This document shows positions 45,134 to 53,969 of a stretch of 64,000 nucleotides of DNA, piece by piece. This DNA is from Rhizobiaceae bacterium (GTDB lineage Bacteria > Pseudomonadota > Alphaproteobacteria > Rhizobiales > Rhizobiaceae). The translations under genes were made by a program, and so were the position numbers. Position 1 is the stretch's first letter. Every line of letters starts with the position of its first letter. The notes beneath the pieces are model-generated. The model made no database searches. It saw nothing but the letters and a program-made list of their open reading frames with translations, and was not told where the DNA came from. Location of the stretch: NCBI GenBank assembly GCA_014238155.1, contig JABABQ010000014.1, forward strand, positions 62,001-126,000, read 5' to 3'.

Positions 45134-46510
45134 ATGAATGTCCGTGCAAATGCATCGCTGGTTTTATGCGTTGTCGCCATAGTCAGTGTGGCTGCTGTGG
45201 TGATGCTGACTGATGCAGAAGAGTCATTGTATCGTGTCGCGGTGATCGGCGGTCTGGCGATTTTTTGTTTCGCCACTCGAATCCTACCGGAACTGGTGAC
45301 AAGCCTGTTGTGCTTCCTGGCATTTTTGATGTTGGAGCTGGCGCCCCCTGAAGTGATTTTTTCAGGTTTTGCCTCTGGTGGGACCTGGTTGATGATCTCA
45401 GGCTTGGTCATTGGCACGGCGATAACACAAACCGGTCTCGGTCAGCAGATTGCCACGCGCATCTTTGCCCGCACCGGGACTTCCTACATCCGCACTGTCC
45501 TGTTATTGGCGACAAGCGGCCTGCTGTTGGGATTTTTGGTCCCCTCGACGCTTCCCCGAATGATCGTGATGATACCGGTAGCGGTGTCATTGGCAGGTGC
45601 GATGGGATTGGACACCGGGTCGCGCGGGCAGATTGGATTGGCCATTACAGCTGCAACCAGTACCTTGCTGCCCACCTATGCGATCCTGACAGCAAACCTG
45701 CCGACCATCGTACACTACGGAGCTCTGGAAACACTGTTGGGAATCAAAAGTTCTTACGCAGATTATTTCATCGCCCAATTGCCGGTTAATCTGGTTCGTT
45801 TTGGATTGATACTGGCTTGCCTTTTGCCATTTGCAAGAAGCTCAAAGCCGGTTCAGATGGTTGACACGCCTGACGCAATCGAACCCATGTCAACCACGCA
45901 AAAGCACCTGTTGGGACTGTTGTTATTGGCTATCGGCTTTTGGGCCACTGACAGTTTGCACGGTATATCACCGGCGTGGATTGCCATGGCGGTGGCGGCA
46001 ATTGTCTTGGTTCCAAATATGAACATGATGAAAAAAGACGCCATGAAAACGTCGGTGGATATGACGCCGGTATTTTTTCTGGCCGGTGTGTTCGGCGTCA
46101 GTGCGGTTGCTCAGCACGTTGGTCTCGACGCCTTGGTTGCAAACAGCCTCGTGCCAAGCCTCGGTCTGGCTGCCGGTTCGGGCCTGCATGACATTTACGC
46201 CATTGCCGGGTTTTCTACGCTGATCAGCCATCTTACAACGGCACCGGCGGCGCCGGTCGTTCTGGCTCCCCTGGCAAGCGCCATGGCAGACGCGGCCGAC
46301 CTGCCCGTGCTCACGGTGGCAATGGCGCAAATCATAGGCATCGCGACCCCTGTATTGCCCTATCAGGCACCGCCGCTGATTGTTGCAATGGCTCTGGCGC
46401 ATATTCCGGTTTCCACTTTAACCCGCGTCTGTTTGGTTCTGGCTATCGGTGTCGCGGTGATTGGGATTCCACTTTCCTGGATCTGGTGGCGCTTTATCGG
46501 CATCATGTGA
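45134..46510 (+). CDS. DASS/SLC13-family anion permease
   Basis: A 458-residue membrane protein with eleven or so helices. The two Ser/Thr-Asn-Pro-type hairpin regions of the divalent anion:sodium symporter family appear as ATSTLLPTYAILTANLP and as the C-terminal TTAPAAPVVLAPLASAMADA. Likely transports a dicarboxylate, sulfate or similar anion with sodium. The second transporter in the same operon as the TRAP system, so import of a related compound or export of a product are both possible. The start is ATG 45134 or TTG 45128. The gene is convergent with the following dehydrogenase. Confidence 0.78.
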   Translation: MNVRANASLVLCVVAIVSVAAVVMLTDAEESLYRVAVIGGLAIFCFATRILPELVTSLLCFLAFLMLELAPPEVIFSGFASGGTWLMISGLVIGTAITQTGLGQQIATRIFARTGTSYIRTVLLLATSGLLLGFLVPSTLPRMIVMIPVAVSLAGAMGLDTGSRGQIGLAITAATSTLLPTYAILTANLPTIVHYGALETLLGIKSSYADYFIAQLPVNLVRFGLILACLLPFARSSKPVQMVDTPDAIEPMSTTQKHLLGLLLLAIGFWATDSLHGISPAWIAMAVAAIVLVPNMNMMKKDAMKTSVDMTPVFFLAGVFGVSAVAQHVGLDALVANSLVPSLGLAAGSGLHDIYAIAGFSTLISHLTTAPAAPVVLAPLASAMADAADLPVLTVAMAQIIGIATPVLPYQAPPLIVAMALAHIPVSTLTRVCLVLAIGVAVIGIPLSWIWWRFIGIM

Positions 46511-46529
46511 TATCCGACCGGTTCCCACT

Positions 46530-47417
46530 TTAGCTCGATTTGTTCCAGGGCATCCGCGCCCGTTCTACAGCCAGCATCACGGCGGAATTGTCCAAATCCC
46601 CCTCCCCTTGCGCAATGCTGTCGCCGACAACTTCCAGATACCGCTCCGCCATTGGCAGACCTTGCCCGACATGTTTGGCGGTTTGGTAGATCAATCCGAA
46701 ATCCTTGGCGGATTGGGTTACCCGACCCAATGGTTTAAAATCACGGGCGACCATTTTCGGACCTTTGGACTCCATAACTTTGGAAGCTGCCGCAGACTGG
46801 CGTGCAATTTCAAAGAAAGTCTCGGTGTCCAGTCCAACTGCCTTGGCAAATACCAGGCCCTCCGCGACTGCCACCCGGCTCAGCCCGAGGATCAGATTGA
46901 TCGCCAATTTCGCCCGATTGCCATTGCCTATCGTGCCGACAAAAAAGTGTGCCCGAGACAACTCCTCAAACACCGGCGCGAGGGCGAGGGCGGTTTTTTC
47001 TTCACCGGCAATCAGCAGGATGGCATCACCATTTTCCAGGTCCGCGCTGGTTCCCGAAATCGGTGCTTCGACCAATTCCAGACCCTTTTTTCCCGCCGTT
47101 GCATCAATGCCCGGCATCTGGGCCGGGTCACAAGTGCTCATTGAAATGAGACGTTTTTTTGATTGCTGCGGCGCATCATCAACCAGTTTTTCCAATTGCT
47201 CGGTATTGAATACAGCAGAGATGACAAGTTCGGCGTTCCAAACTTCAGCCGCAGGTACCGCCTGTCCGCCGATAGACTCAAAATGCGTCACGCATTCCGG
47301 CGCCGGATCATATCCCAACACGGCAACGTTTGCTGCCATCAGACGCTTCGCAAGAGCGCCACCAATCAGGCCCAGTCCGAACAGGCCAACCGATTTCGGT
47401 AAGTTGTGATTGCTCAT
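46530..47417 (-). CDS. NAD(P)-dependent 3-hydroxyacid dehydrogenase (HIBADH family)
   Basis: A 295-residue beta-hydroxyacid dehydrogenase of the 3-hydroxyisobutyrate/tartronate-semialdehyde reductase family. Nucleotide motif GLFGLGLIGGALAK; substrate motif EAPISGTSADLENG; catalytic Lys in NRAKLAINLILG. It oxidises or reduces a small 3-hydroxy acid. The start overlaps the stop of the related gene upstream by four bases, and the two proteins have different sequences, so they may form a heteromer or act in succession. Confidence 0.88.
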   Translation of the reverse strand: MSNHNLPKSVGLFGLGLIGGALAKRLMAANVAVLGYDPAPECVTHFESIGGQAVPAAEVWNAELVISAVFNTEQLEKLVDDAPQQSKKRLISMSTCDPAQMPGIDATAGKKGLELVEAPISGTSADLENGDAILLIAGEEKTALALAPVFEELSRAHFFVGTIGNGNRAKLAINLILGLSRVAVAEGLVFAKAVGLDTETFFEIARQSAAASKVMESKGPKMVARDFKPLGRVTQSAKDFGLIYQTAKHVGQGLPMAERYLEVVGDSIAQGEGDLDNSAVMLAVERARMPWNKSS

Positions 47418-48304
47418 TTGTCATCCTCCAGTCGGTCCACAAGCTCTTCATAAAGTGGAAACAGGTGTGAAAAATCGGTGTCCGCATGTCCTGCTGCCAC
47501 GGCCTCCGCCAACAGCGTACGGGTCATGGTTGTATAGGGAATTCGGGCACCAAGCTGTTCGCCAAATTGCTGCGCCAGAATCAGATCTTTTTCCAGATTT
47601 GAAATTTGCGACCGTGCCATCATCGTGCCGCTGAGAATATCGCGGGGGAATCTTGTATCGGTTACAAAACTGCGGGCATTGCCGGCATTCAACACGTCGA
47701 TTGCCCGGTTCAAATCGATCCCGGCATGTTCAGCGAGCCGCATTCCCTCACAGGTCGCCATAAAACTGGAGTGCAGGATCAGATTATGAATCAACTTCAT
47801 TGCATGCCCGGCACCCACCGAACCAAGATGAAATATCTTTGACGCGATTTTCTCAAACGCCGACTGACAACGGCTGACATCGTATTTTGCTCCACCAACC
47901 ATCAGAGTAAGCGAGCCATCATCTGCACCTGTTGCGCCGCCCGTCATTGCCGCATCGATATAGGCAAAATCTCTGGCACGTAACTCGGTTTCAAGCACTC
48001 GACTTTGGGTCGGATGAGATGTCGTCAGATCAACAATCAGCTGCTGCTTCCGGCCGGCTGAATGTGGGTCAAGTATCTGGGAAACCTGCTGGGTAGAAGG
48101 GACAGCAAACAAAATTATGTCCGCCTTGGCCAATATCAGTTCAACATCGGCATCCTGCACCCGATCAGAAAGCTCGGCGGCAGTGTATGCATTTTCATCA
48201 TTGTCGCTGGCCGCCACCAATATCTGGTGATAATCCAGATTGCGGGCAATGCCGCGGCCCATTTGACCAAGCCCGACAACTGCTATTTTGCTTTCGGCTG
48301 GCAC
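47414..48304 (-). CDS. NAD(P)-dependent 3-hydroxyacid dehydrogenase (HIBADH family), second copy
   Basis: A 296-residue member of the same family as its downstream neighbour. Nucleotide motif VVGLGQMGRGIARN, substrate motif AAMTGGATGADDG, catalytic Lys in GHAMKLIHNLI. I place the start at GTG 48304, with GGGAG six bases upstream; a TTG at 48310 is the alternative. It overlaps the next dehydrogenase by four bases (ATGA). The pair follows a Gfo/Idh/MocA gene and a GntR regulator in one operon. Confidence 0.88.
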   Translation of the reverse strand: MPAESKIAVVGLGQMGRGIARNLDYHQILVAASDNDENAYTAAELSDRVQDADVELILAKADIILFAVPSTQQVSQILDPHSAGRKQQLIVDLTTSHPTQSRVLETELRARDFAYIDAAMTGGATGADDGSLTLMVGGAKYDVSRCQSAFEKIASKIFHLGSVGAGHAMKLIHNLILHSSFMATCEGMRLAEHAGIDLNRAIDVLNAGNARSFVTDTRFPRDILSGTMMARSQISNLEKDLILAQQFGEQLGARIPYTTMTRTLLAEAVAAGHADTDFSHLFPLYEELVDRLEDDK

Positions 48305-48334
48305 GGTCAACTCCCTGATTTGCTTTGTTGGACT

Positions 48335-49408
48335 TCAAAGGGCGGCTTTCATATCCGCCAGTTTGGAAAGTGAATGGTTTGACAGCGGCAATCCAACCGG
48401 CTCGCCGGTTTCAGCCGATATGTCGGCGCCGAGATAAGACTCCATCACCATGCGCGCATGTTCCGGCGCGACCATGGGTTCGCGATCAAGCAAGACGCTT
48501 TCCAGAAAGTGAATGGTTTCCGGTCCCATCTGACCCGCAAACATATGATCAACATGCTCTCCCGGCATTGTCGACATGGGGTATTGAGTGCCGTCCTTAA
48601 CCGTGTTCAGCCAATTGTCCCGCGACGTATCGTCTAATATCAGAGCACCTTCAGTGCCGGTGATTTCGATCCAGGTTCCACAATAATTGGGATAGCTCGG
48701 CGGCAGGTTCCATCCACCACCAACAACGACAAGCGTGCCATCATCCATGGTCACAGTGCTCCACATGCAATCGTAAGACCCGTTGAGATCTTTCATGTAT
48801 CCATAGGCGCCCTGAGAATAAACCTTGACCGGTTTGGCGGGCGCCAACAACCAGAAGACAAAATCCAGATCATGGGTGGATTCCATGGCCGCCGGCGACA
48901 GTTTTACGCGATTGGCGATTTTTGCACCCAGGTTGCGGGACAGGTGACGGCTGACCATGACATTGACCACCTTGCCCAGCTTTCCATCGGCTACCGACTT
49001 CTTGGCGTAGGCGATCTTTGAATTAAATCTTTGGGAGTATCCGATGGTGAATTTCAGCCGATTGCGCTTCGCCAATGTGATCAGCTCATCAGCTTCCCAG
49101 AGTTCCAGGGCAATCGGCTTTTCCAGCAGAACATTCTTGCCCGCTTTGAGACAATCCCTGGCTATTGGATAGTGCGACCCCTCCGGCGTGGTGGAGATGT
49201 AGACCACTTCAATATTTGGATTATTGACAATATCCTGATAATCCATCGTCGCCGATGCGGGTTGGGTCAGCGCCGCAACTTCCTTTAACCGCTCTGGCTT
49301 GATTTCGCAGATGTGAAGTTTATCCACCAGGGCGGATTTAGCCAGGGATTCTGCACGGATTCCACCGCACCACCCGGTCCCGATAACGGCCACCTCAACC
49401 TGTCTCAT
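48335..49408 (-). CDS. Gfo/Idh/MocA-family oxidoreductase
   Basis: A 357-residue NAD(P)-dependent sugar/inositol-type dehydrogenase. The Rossmann motif is VAVIGTGWCGGIRA; the catalytic Lys is in LLEKPIAL and the later His-Asp pair in ESTHDLDFVFWLL. ATG 49408 has GGAG nine bases upstream. Members oxidise ring or chain hydroxyls of sugars, inositols or sugar acids. Second gene of the operon that begins with the GntR regulator. Another member of the family lies at 62219-63265. Confidence 0.88.
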   Translation of the reverse strand: MRQVEVAVIGTGWCGGIRAESLAKSALVDKLHICEIKPERLKEVAALTQPASATMDYQDIVNNPNIEVVYISTTPEGSHYPIARDCLKAGKNVLLEKPIALELWEADELITLAKRNRLKFTIGYSQRFNSKIAYAKKSVADGKLGKVVNVMVSRHLSRNLGAKIANRVKLSPAAMESTHDLDFVFWLLAPAKPVKVYSQGAYGYMKDLNGSYDCMWSTVTMDDGTLVVVGGGWNLPPSYPNYCGTWIEITGTEGALILDDTSRDNWLNTVKDGTQYPMSTMPGEHVDHMFAGQMGPETIHFLESVLLDREPMVAPEHARMVMESYLGADISAETGEPVGLPLSNHSLSKLADMKAAL

Positions 49409-49510
49409 CTGTCGTTTCTCCAACTTCCATAGTTTCGAAGGCGCCGGGAAATGCCAGGATCGGACCAGTGTTCAAACCTGGTCATGTCTGGTGCTGCTCA
49501 CGGGGCCAGT

Positions 49511-50188
49511 TCAATTGTTTACTGTCATGGTCGATAAGGTGCTCTGCAAATGTTTTTGCATTGCTTTGGATGCTTCGCTGCCAGAGCGTTTTTCAAGCGC
49601 CACGACCACGGCATCGTGCTCATCAAACGAATGATAATCAGGGTCTGGTGCGGCTTCCGGCGTATCCAGACGTCGCCATACGACAACGATGCGAACCCCG
49701 TTGAGGATCTTGTGCAATTCATGCAGCAGCGAGTTGCCGGATGCCTGGGCAATGATGTCGTGAAATTCTGAATCCAGTTCCTCGTAGGTGTGCCAACTCA
49801 CAGAATTGCGCATTTTGGAGGCAAGCTCACGGATTCGACGCAATTGGCGCGGCGACGCGTGCAAGGCGGCCATGCGCGCCAGTTCTGGCTCCAACGCCAG
49901 TCGCGCCATCATGGCTTCCAGAGGACCGGTTCTTTCCGCCAGGTCAGAAATTGTTCGTTCGCTGTTGTCGGATTTGCGCTGCTCTGGCTTTCTGGTCAAA
50001 AATGTGCCGCGACCGACTTCCCGCGTAAGATTTCCATTCGCTTCCAATACAAGAAACGCCTTGCGCAATTCCGTACGGCTCACACCGAGGCTGGTGCAAA
50101 GATCCCGTTCTGGCGGCAAACGCGCACCTGCGGGCAGGCCTGATGAGGCAATCCATGTTCGAACACGGGCTAAGACTTTGGCGCTCAT
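49511..50188 (-). CDS. GntR-family regulator, FadR/FCD class
   Basis: A 225-residue regulator. N-terminal winged helix-turn-helix: LPPERDLCTSLGVSRTELRKA (about residues 23-43) followed by the GRGTFL wing. C-terminal FCD effector domain with metal ligands in LDSEFHDIIAQASGN, FDEHDAVVVALE and AMQKHLQ. FadR-subfamily regulators bind palindromes of the TNGTNNNACNA class and release on binding a carboxylic acid. A matching site (ATTGGTCAACCATA) lies 137 bases upstream of its start, and further copies stand before the other catabolic blocks of this half of the window, so it is the likely regulator of all of them, and of itself. Confidence 0.88.
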   Translation of the reverse strand: MSAKVLARVRTWIASSGLPAGARLPPERDLCTSLGVSRTELRKAFLVLEANGNLTREVGRGTFLTRKPEQRKSDNSERTISDLAERTGPLEAMMARLALEPELARMAALHASPRQLRRIRELASKMRNSVSWHTYEELDSEFHDIIAQASGNSLLHELHKILNGVRIVVVWRRLDTPEAAPDPDYHSFDEHDAVVVALEKRSGSEASKAMQKHLQSTLSTMTVNN

Positions 50189-50324
50189 TGGTTTACCAAA
50201 TCCATGTTATTTGTCGCTAACTTCTCAATCGTTTTGTTCAAAGCTCAATCCAGAATAACTGTTTTTTTCCAAGAAACTCAACTATATATCGATCATACAA
50301 GTTTTTATTCACACGCAATCGAAA

Positions 50325-50338
50325 ATTGGTCAACCATA
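50325..50338. promoter_or_regulatory. Operator palindrome ATTGGTCAACCATA (FadR/UxuR-type GntR site)
   Basis: Twelve of fourteen positions of the ATTGGT-NN-ACCAAT palindrome are shared or free. It lies in the gap between the GntR gene (start 50188) and the end of the cupin gene, upstream of the regulator and the operon behind it, so it probably serves autoregulation. Directly after it is AT-rich sequence toward the regulator. Confidence 0.6.
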
Positions 50339-50397
50339 TGGACTACAGGAGCGAACATCTGGAAATGACCCTGCCTCTCAACTCACCCATTCAACGA

Positions 50398-50802
50398 TCA
50401 AACCTGATCGCGCGGAGACATATGAGGGACAGTTTCGCCTGTATCGGTAAACGTCCGGGTGACATTCCTGGCGCCGTATATCCAAAAGATTACAAGCTTC
50501 TCCTTTCCGCTATTTCGAAAATAATGCGGCACGTCTGCTGGAATAAAACTGGTGTCCATTGGCCCCAGTTGCATCAGTTTGCCACCAACCAATGCTTCCG
50601 CGTGCCCTTCCAGAATTGTCACCTGCTCGGCGCAATTGTGAGAGTGAAGCGGCGCAGCGCATCCGGCAGGAAACGCCGTTGTGCCGCTGGTAAACGGCGC
50701 AGCGTCAGATATTCCCTTGCCGACCATCAAACGCGTTTCCACCCCGTCCCCTCGGGCAAACGGTTTGATCGCATCATATTCAAGCACCACACCTTCAATC
50801 AT
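50398..50802 (-). CDS. Cupin-domain protein
   Basis: A 134-residue single-domain cupin. Motif 1 is PLHSHNCAEQVTILEG with two His and one Glu, motif 2 IPADVPHYFRN with one His, the usual metal-binding set. Single cupins of this kind act as small isomerases, dioxygenases or lyases, or as sensors in sugar-acid operons. ATG 50802 has AAGGAGG upstream. It is divergent from the Ldh-family gene by 68 bases. Confidence 0.82.
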   Translation of the reverse strand: MIEGVVLEYDAIKPFARGDGVETRLMVGKGISDAAPFTSGTTAFPAGCAAPLHSHNCAEQVTILEGHAEALVGGKLMQLGPMDTSFIPADVPHYFRNSGKEKLVIFWIYGARNVTRTFTDTGETVPHMSPRDQV

Positions 50803-50870
50803 TTTTCCTCCTTTCAAATCGCCACCGGCGCTGCTTCATTTGCCGCCATTGGCAAACAAGGCCAACCAAT

Positions 50871-51929
50871 ATGTTGAATCATCCCGATCACGTAGACCAT
50901 GCCGTGCTCAAAGCATTTATTGGCCGCAGTTTCATGGCTTGCGGCATGCCCGAAAAATACGCGCGGCATGCTGCGGAATTGATGGCCAGGGCTGACCTTG
51001 TCGGACAGGACGGACACGGCGTGTTTCGCCTGCCAATGTATATTCGCCGCATTCAGGCCGGTGGTCTGAACGTCACGCCAAAATTCCGGAAAATTCAGAA
51101 TCGAAAATCGACCGCTTTGATTGATGGCGATAACGGACTTGGCCATCTGGTCATGCGGCACGCCACCAAACTTGCCATGCGAAAGGCATCCAAGACCGGC
51201 ATCGCCTGGGTGGGAGCGCGCAATTCCAACCATGCCGGACCGGCTTCGCTTTACGCCATGATGCCGCTGAAGAAGGACATGATCGGCCTTTATATTGCGG
51301 TCGGCAGCGCCAATCACCTGCCGCCCTGGGGTGGAACCGAGATGCTGTTGAGCACCAACCCGATTGCGGTGGCTATTCCTGCTGCCAATCGACCACCTGT
51401 TGTATTGGACATGGCCACAACCGTTGCCGCCTATGGCAAGGTGAAAACTGCCGCCCAACGGGGGGAGACCATGCCCGAGGGCTGGATGGTTGACCGAAAT
51501 GGCGCACCGCTGACGGATCCAAACCGCGCTTCTGAAGGGTTTCTTCTGCCGATCGGCGGACCGAAAGGGTACGGGCTGGCATTGGTGTTCGGCATTCTCG
51601 CCGGAACATTGAATGGCGCCGCGTTCGGACGTGACGTGGTTGATTTTAATGCCGATACCGCGACGGTCACCAATACCGGCCACATGATAATTGCGCTCGA
51701 TATCAATGCGTTTACGGATGTGGACATTTTCAAGCAGGGGATAGATCGCATTTATGATGAAATGAAATCCTCGCCCCGCCTGCCGGGGGTGGAGGAAATT
51801 CGCCTTCCAGGCGAGCGATTGCAGCGTGTGCTGTGTGAACGGCGCGCAACCGGCATTCCCCTTCCCGATCAATTGCGCCAACAACTCGATCAACTGGCAA
51901 ATGAACTTGGCATTGCCCCGCTCCGGTAA
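50871..51929 (+). CDS. Ldh-family (malate/L-lactate dehydrogenase type 2) oxidoreductase
   Basis: A 352-residue NAD(P)-dependent dehydrogenase of the LDH2/MDH2 family (includes malate, sulfolactate, ureidoglycolate and 2,3-diketogulonate dehydrogenases). The catalytic His region is DLVGQDGHGVFRL, the ARNSNHAGPASLYA segment and the DMATTVAAYGKV stretch are conserved. The substrate is a 2-hydroxy acid. It is the only plus-strand gene inside a minus-strand region and is divergent from the cupin gene. Confidence 0.88.
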   Translation: MLNHPDHVDHAVLKAFIGRSFMACGMPEKYARHAAELMARADLVGQDGHGVFRLPMYIRRIQAGGLNVTPKFRKIQNRKSTALIDGDNGLGHLVMRHATKLAMRKASKTGIAWVGARNSNHAGPASLYAMMPLKKDMIGLYIAVGSANHLPPWGGTEMLLSTNPIAVAIPAANRPPVVLDMATTVAAYGKVKTAAQRGETMPEGWMVDRNGAPLTDPNRASEGFLLPIGGPKGYGLALVFGILAGTLNGAAFGRDVVDFNADTATVTNTGHMIIALDINAFTDVDIFKQGIDRIYDEMKSSPRLPGVEEIRLPGERLQRVLCERRATGIPLPDQLRQQLDQLANELGIAPLR

Positions 51930-52098
51930 CGGCGAAGAATATTGACGACCTGCAGCCGGAGACACGTCCCAAACGATCTGAGATGTTGATCTTTGCATCG
52001 TCGTTTTATTCTCCATCTAGTTCGAAGGACCAATAAATCTGTTGCTTTTGTGCTCGGTTCCCGGCCATCAAATCGACCCGGCCCGACCTTGTCGGCGT

Positions 52099-52848
52099 CT
52101 ACACCGATACGCCATCCGGCTGGCGCAGATTGTCGGCCAGCGGCATTCTTGTCAGTTGCCCTCCCCGGTCCATTTTGTCTTCTATTCCCATCATCCGCAG
52201 CGCATACCAATATGTGGCAGCATTTGACGATACGATTGGGCGCCCCAACCGGGCTTCCAATTCGTCCAGCATGTCGACAATGCCCAGCGCACCACCCACA
52301 TGTAAAAATGTATCCACGTCATCAGTGTCAACACGGTCAAAAGCGGCATTGATTGCGTCAACGGGTATGTCGATAATCCGGTCTGATGTGGCAACTTTTA
52401 ACCAGGTTGCGTTCGGGACTTCAAAACCATGCGCCTGATAATAGGCACGCACGCTTTCAGACATCTCTTCACTCATCGGAGAAATGACGCCAATTCTTTT
52501 GGCTCCAACCGTTTTCAAAGCTGCCACACAGGCATCGGTAGCTGTGACAAATGCAAGGTCTGGCAGCACTTCCCGGATTTGTTTTCTGTACAAAGCCTGA
52601 CGTTCGGTCGACCACCAGCGCATCTCCAGCGAATTGCTGCAAATCACCATGTCAGGCCAGCAGCCGCGAACCTGTGGCAAGGTGGCCAGAACAGCCTCGG
52701 GTACTTTGACGTGATCTGAAATATCAAATCGGTACATCTGGTTGTTCACCCCTTGCGGGCGCATCGCTTCATATTCGGGCTGCATATTTGAATTTTGCTG
52801 AGGCACGGCAACAGCAACCACGCCTCTTGGTCCGAACCTGTCTGGCAT
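52099..52848 (-). CDS. Asp/Glu racemase-superfamily protein (maleate isomerase/arylmalonate decarboxylase-like)
   Basis: A 249-residue two-domain protein of the Asp/Glu/hydantoin racemase superfamily. The first half has a candidate catalytic Cys70 in MVICSNSLEMRW. In the second half, where racemases and maleate isomerases have a second Cys, the sequence is FLHVGGALGIVD with none, so a two-base racemisation is unlikely and a one-cysteine isomerase or decarboxylase mechanism is more plausible. The SSNAATYWYALRMMGI ending is like maleate cis-trans isomerases. It lies 75 bases after the TTT binding protein on the same strand, with a hairpin between. Confidence 0.75.
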   Translation of the reverse strand: MPDRFGPRGVVAVAVPQQNSNMQPEYEAMRPQGVNNQMYRFDISDHVKVPEAVLATLPQVRGCWPDMVICSNSLEMRWWSTERQALYRKQIREVLPDLAFVTATDACVAALKTVGAKRIGVISPMSEEMSESVRAYYQAHGFEVPNATWLKVATSDRIIDIPVDAINAAFDRVDTDDVDTFLHVGGALGIVDMLDELEARLGRPIVSSNAATYWYALRMMGIEDKMDRGGQLTRMPLADNLRQPDGVSV

Positions 52849-52885
52849 TTGTTACGTTTCCATCTGAGACATCGAGTCAATGTGG

Positions 52886-52916
52886 TTTCCCGGGGGGGAG
52901 GTTCCACCCCGGGAAA
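52886..52916 (-). promoter_or_regulatory. Stem-loop after binding-protein gene
   Basis: Arms TTTCCCGGGG (52886-52895) and CCCCGGGAAA (52907-52916) pair perfectly around an 11-base loop, 6 bases beyond the stop of the TTT binding-protein gene and before the racemase-like gene on the same strand. No T tract on the transcribed side; attenuator, partial terminator or stabiliser. Confidence 0.7.
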
Positions 52917-52922
52917 ACTGAT

Positions 52923-53891
52923 TTATTTGGTGATGGCTTCCACCAGTGCCTTGTACGACACATTCTGCTCATCACGCATTTTCTGATATTCATCGCCCAA
53001 CATCAGATCGGCATTTTCGCCCAGACGCTTCAACAGGTTCTTGTAAGTTTTGTCGCCCTGAAGTGCGGTGAATGCGTCCTGCAGTTTTTTCACGATGGCA
53101 TCTGGTGTGCCGGAACGAACCAGAACCACGCGGTGCATGAAACCAATATCGCCAACGACGCCAGCTTCCGTGAAAGTTGGAACATCATCATAGATGCGCT
53201 TTGGACCGGAACTTGCCAAAACCCGAAGCTTGCCGCTTTGCAACAATGACCCGATTGTGGCCGGGAATCCCATGGTCACATCCGCATCACCCGACAGCAA
53301 CGCCTGCATAGCCGGGCCGCCGCCTTTATAGGGCACGAGATTGAACTGCACATCGCGAGATTTCATCATCTGAGCTGCTGGAACAAACAATGCTCCCCAG
53401 TTGCCCGAATGCGCCATGCTCACTCCGCCTGGCTTGGCTTTAGCCGCAGCGATCAGGTCTTCAAATGTCTTGTGCGGGCTGTCGCCACGAACAACAACGG
53501 CAATTGGCGCAAAGTTGATGCGTGCAATCGGGATGAAGTCCTTTTTGGGATCATAAGGCAGTTTTTCCACGTGCTGTTGCAGCATGTCGATATAATTGTG
53601 TGAAAACAACAGCGTGTAGCCATCGGCTGGAGCCTTGGCGACTTCGTGAGTTCCCTTTTGACCACCGGCTCCGGGGGTCAGTCGGACAATCATTGCCTGA
53701 TTGATATAGGCCGGAATGACCGATGTGATCACCCGCGCATTCAAATCATGGCTGCCGCCAGGCCCAAGTGGAATGACCATAGTGATCGGTTTTTCCGGAT
53801 ATTCTGCCTGGGCCATGCCGACGGACACCCCCAGTGCCATTCCGGCAGCCACAAGTAGGCTGGTCGTTTTTCTGATGCTTGCATTTAACAT
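52923..53891 (-). CDS. TTT transporter solute-binding protein (Bug/TctC family)
   Basis: A 322-residue periplasmic protein. Signal peptide 1-29 (cleavage after AQA). Bug-fold marks: PEKPITMVIPLGPGGSHDL, LTPGAGGQKGTHEVA and the NYIDMLQQHVEKLPYDPKKDFIP stretch with the usual D-hydrophobic-P. GGGAG precedes the ATG. In this third TTT operon the gene order is small subunit, large subunit, binding protein, the reverse of the first two. A TRAP-type binding protein starts the same operon. Confidence 0.92.
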   Translation of the reverse strand: MLNASIRKTTSLLVAAGMALGVSVGMAQAEYPEKPITMVIPLGPGGSHDLNARVITSVIPAYINQAMIVRLTPGAGGQKGTHEVAKAPADGYTLLFSHNYIDMLQQHVEKLPYDPKKDFIPIARINFAPIAVVVRGDSPHKTFEDLIAAAKAKPGGVSMAHSGNWGALFVPAAQMMKSRDVQFNLVPYKGGGPAMQALLSGDADVTMGFPATIGSLLQSGKLRVLASSGPKRIYDDVPTFTEAGVVGDIGFMHRVVLVRSGTPDAIVKKLQDAFTALQGDKTYKNLLKRLGENADLMLGDEYQKMRDEQNVSYKALVEAITK

Positions 53892-53969
53892 TCATCGTCT
53901 CCCTTGTTGCATCGATTATGTTGTTAGTCCGAGGCGCCGATGCGCTCGCGATCGAACCAAATATTTACG

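Noticed and set aside
49463-49483. GACCAG-N9-CTGGTC inverted repeat between the GntR and Gfo/Idh genes
   Set aside because: Six-base arms with a long loop and no T tract; arms do not match the ATTGGT/ACCAAT operator, so neither terminator nor operator is supported.
50326-50877. 183-codon plus-strand frame opposite the cupin gene, starting near the operator
   Set aside because: The cupin on the other strand has both metal motifs and a strong ribosome-binding site; the frame has neither.
52021-52034. Half-site GGACCAAT resembling the GntR operator
   Set aside because: Only the right arm matches, and it lies between the ends of two convergent genes where a repressor site makes no sense.
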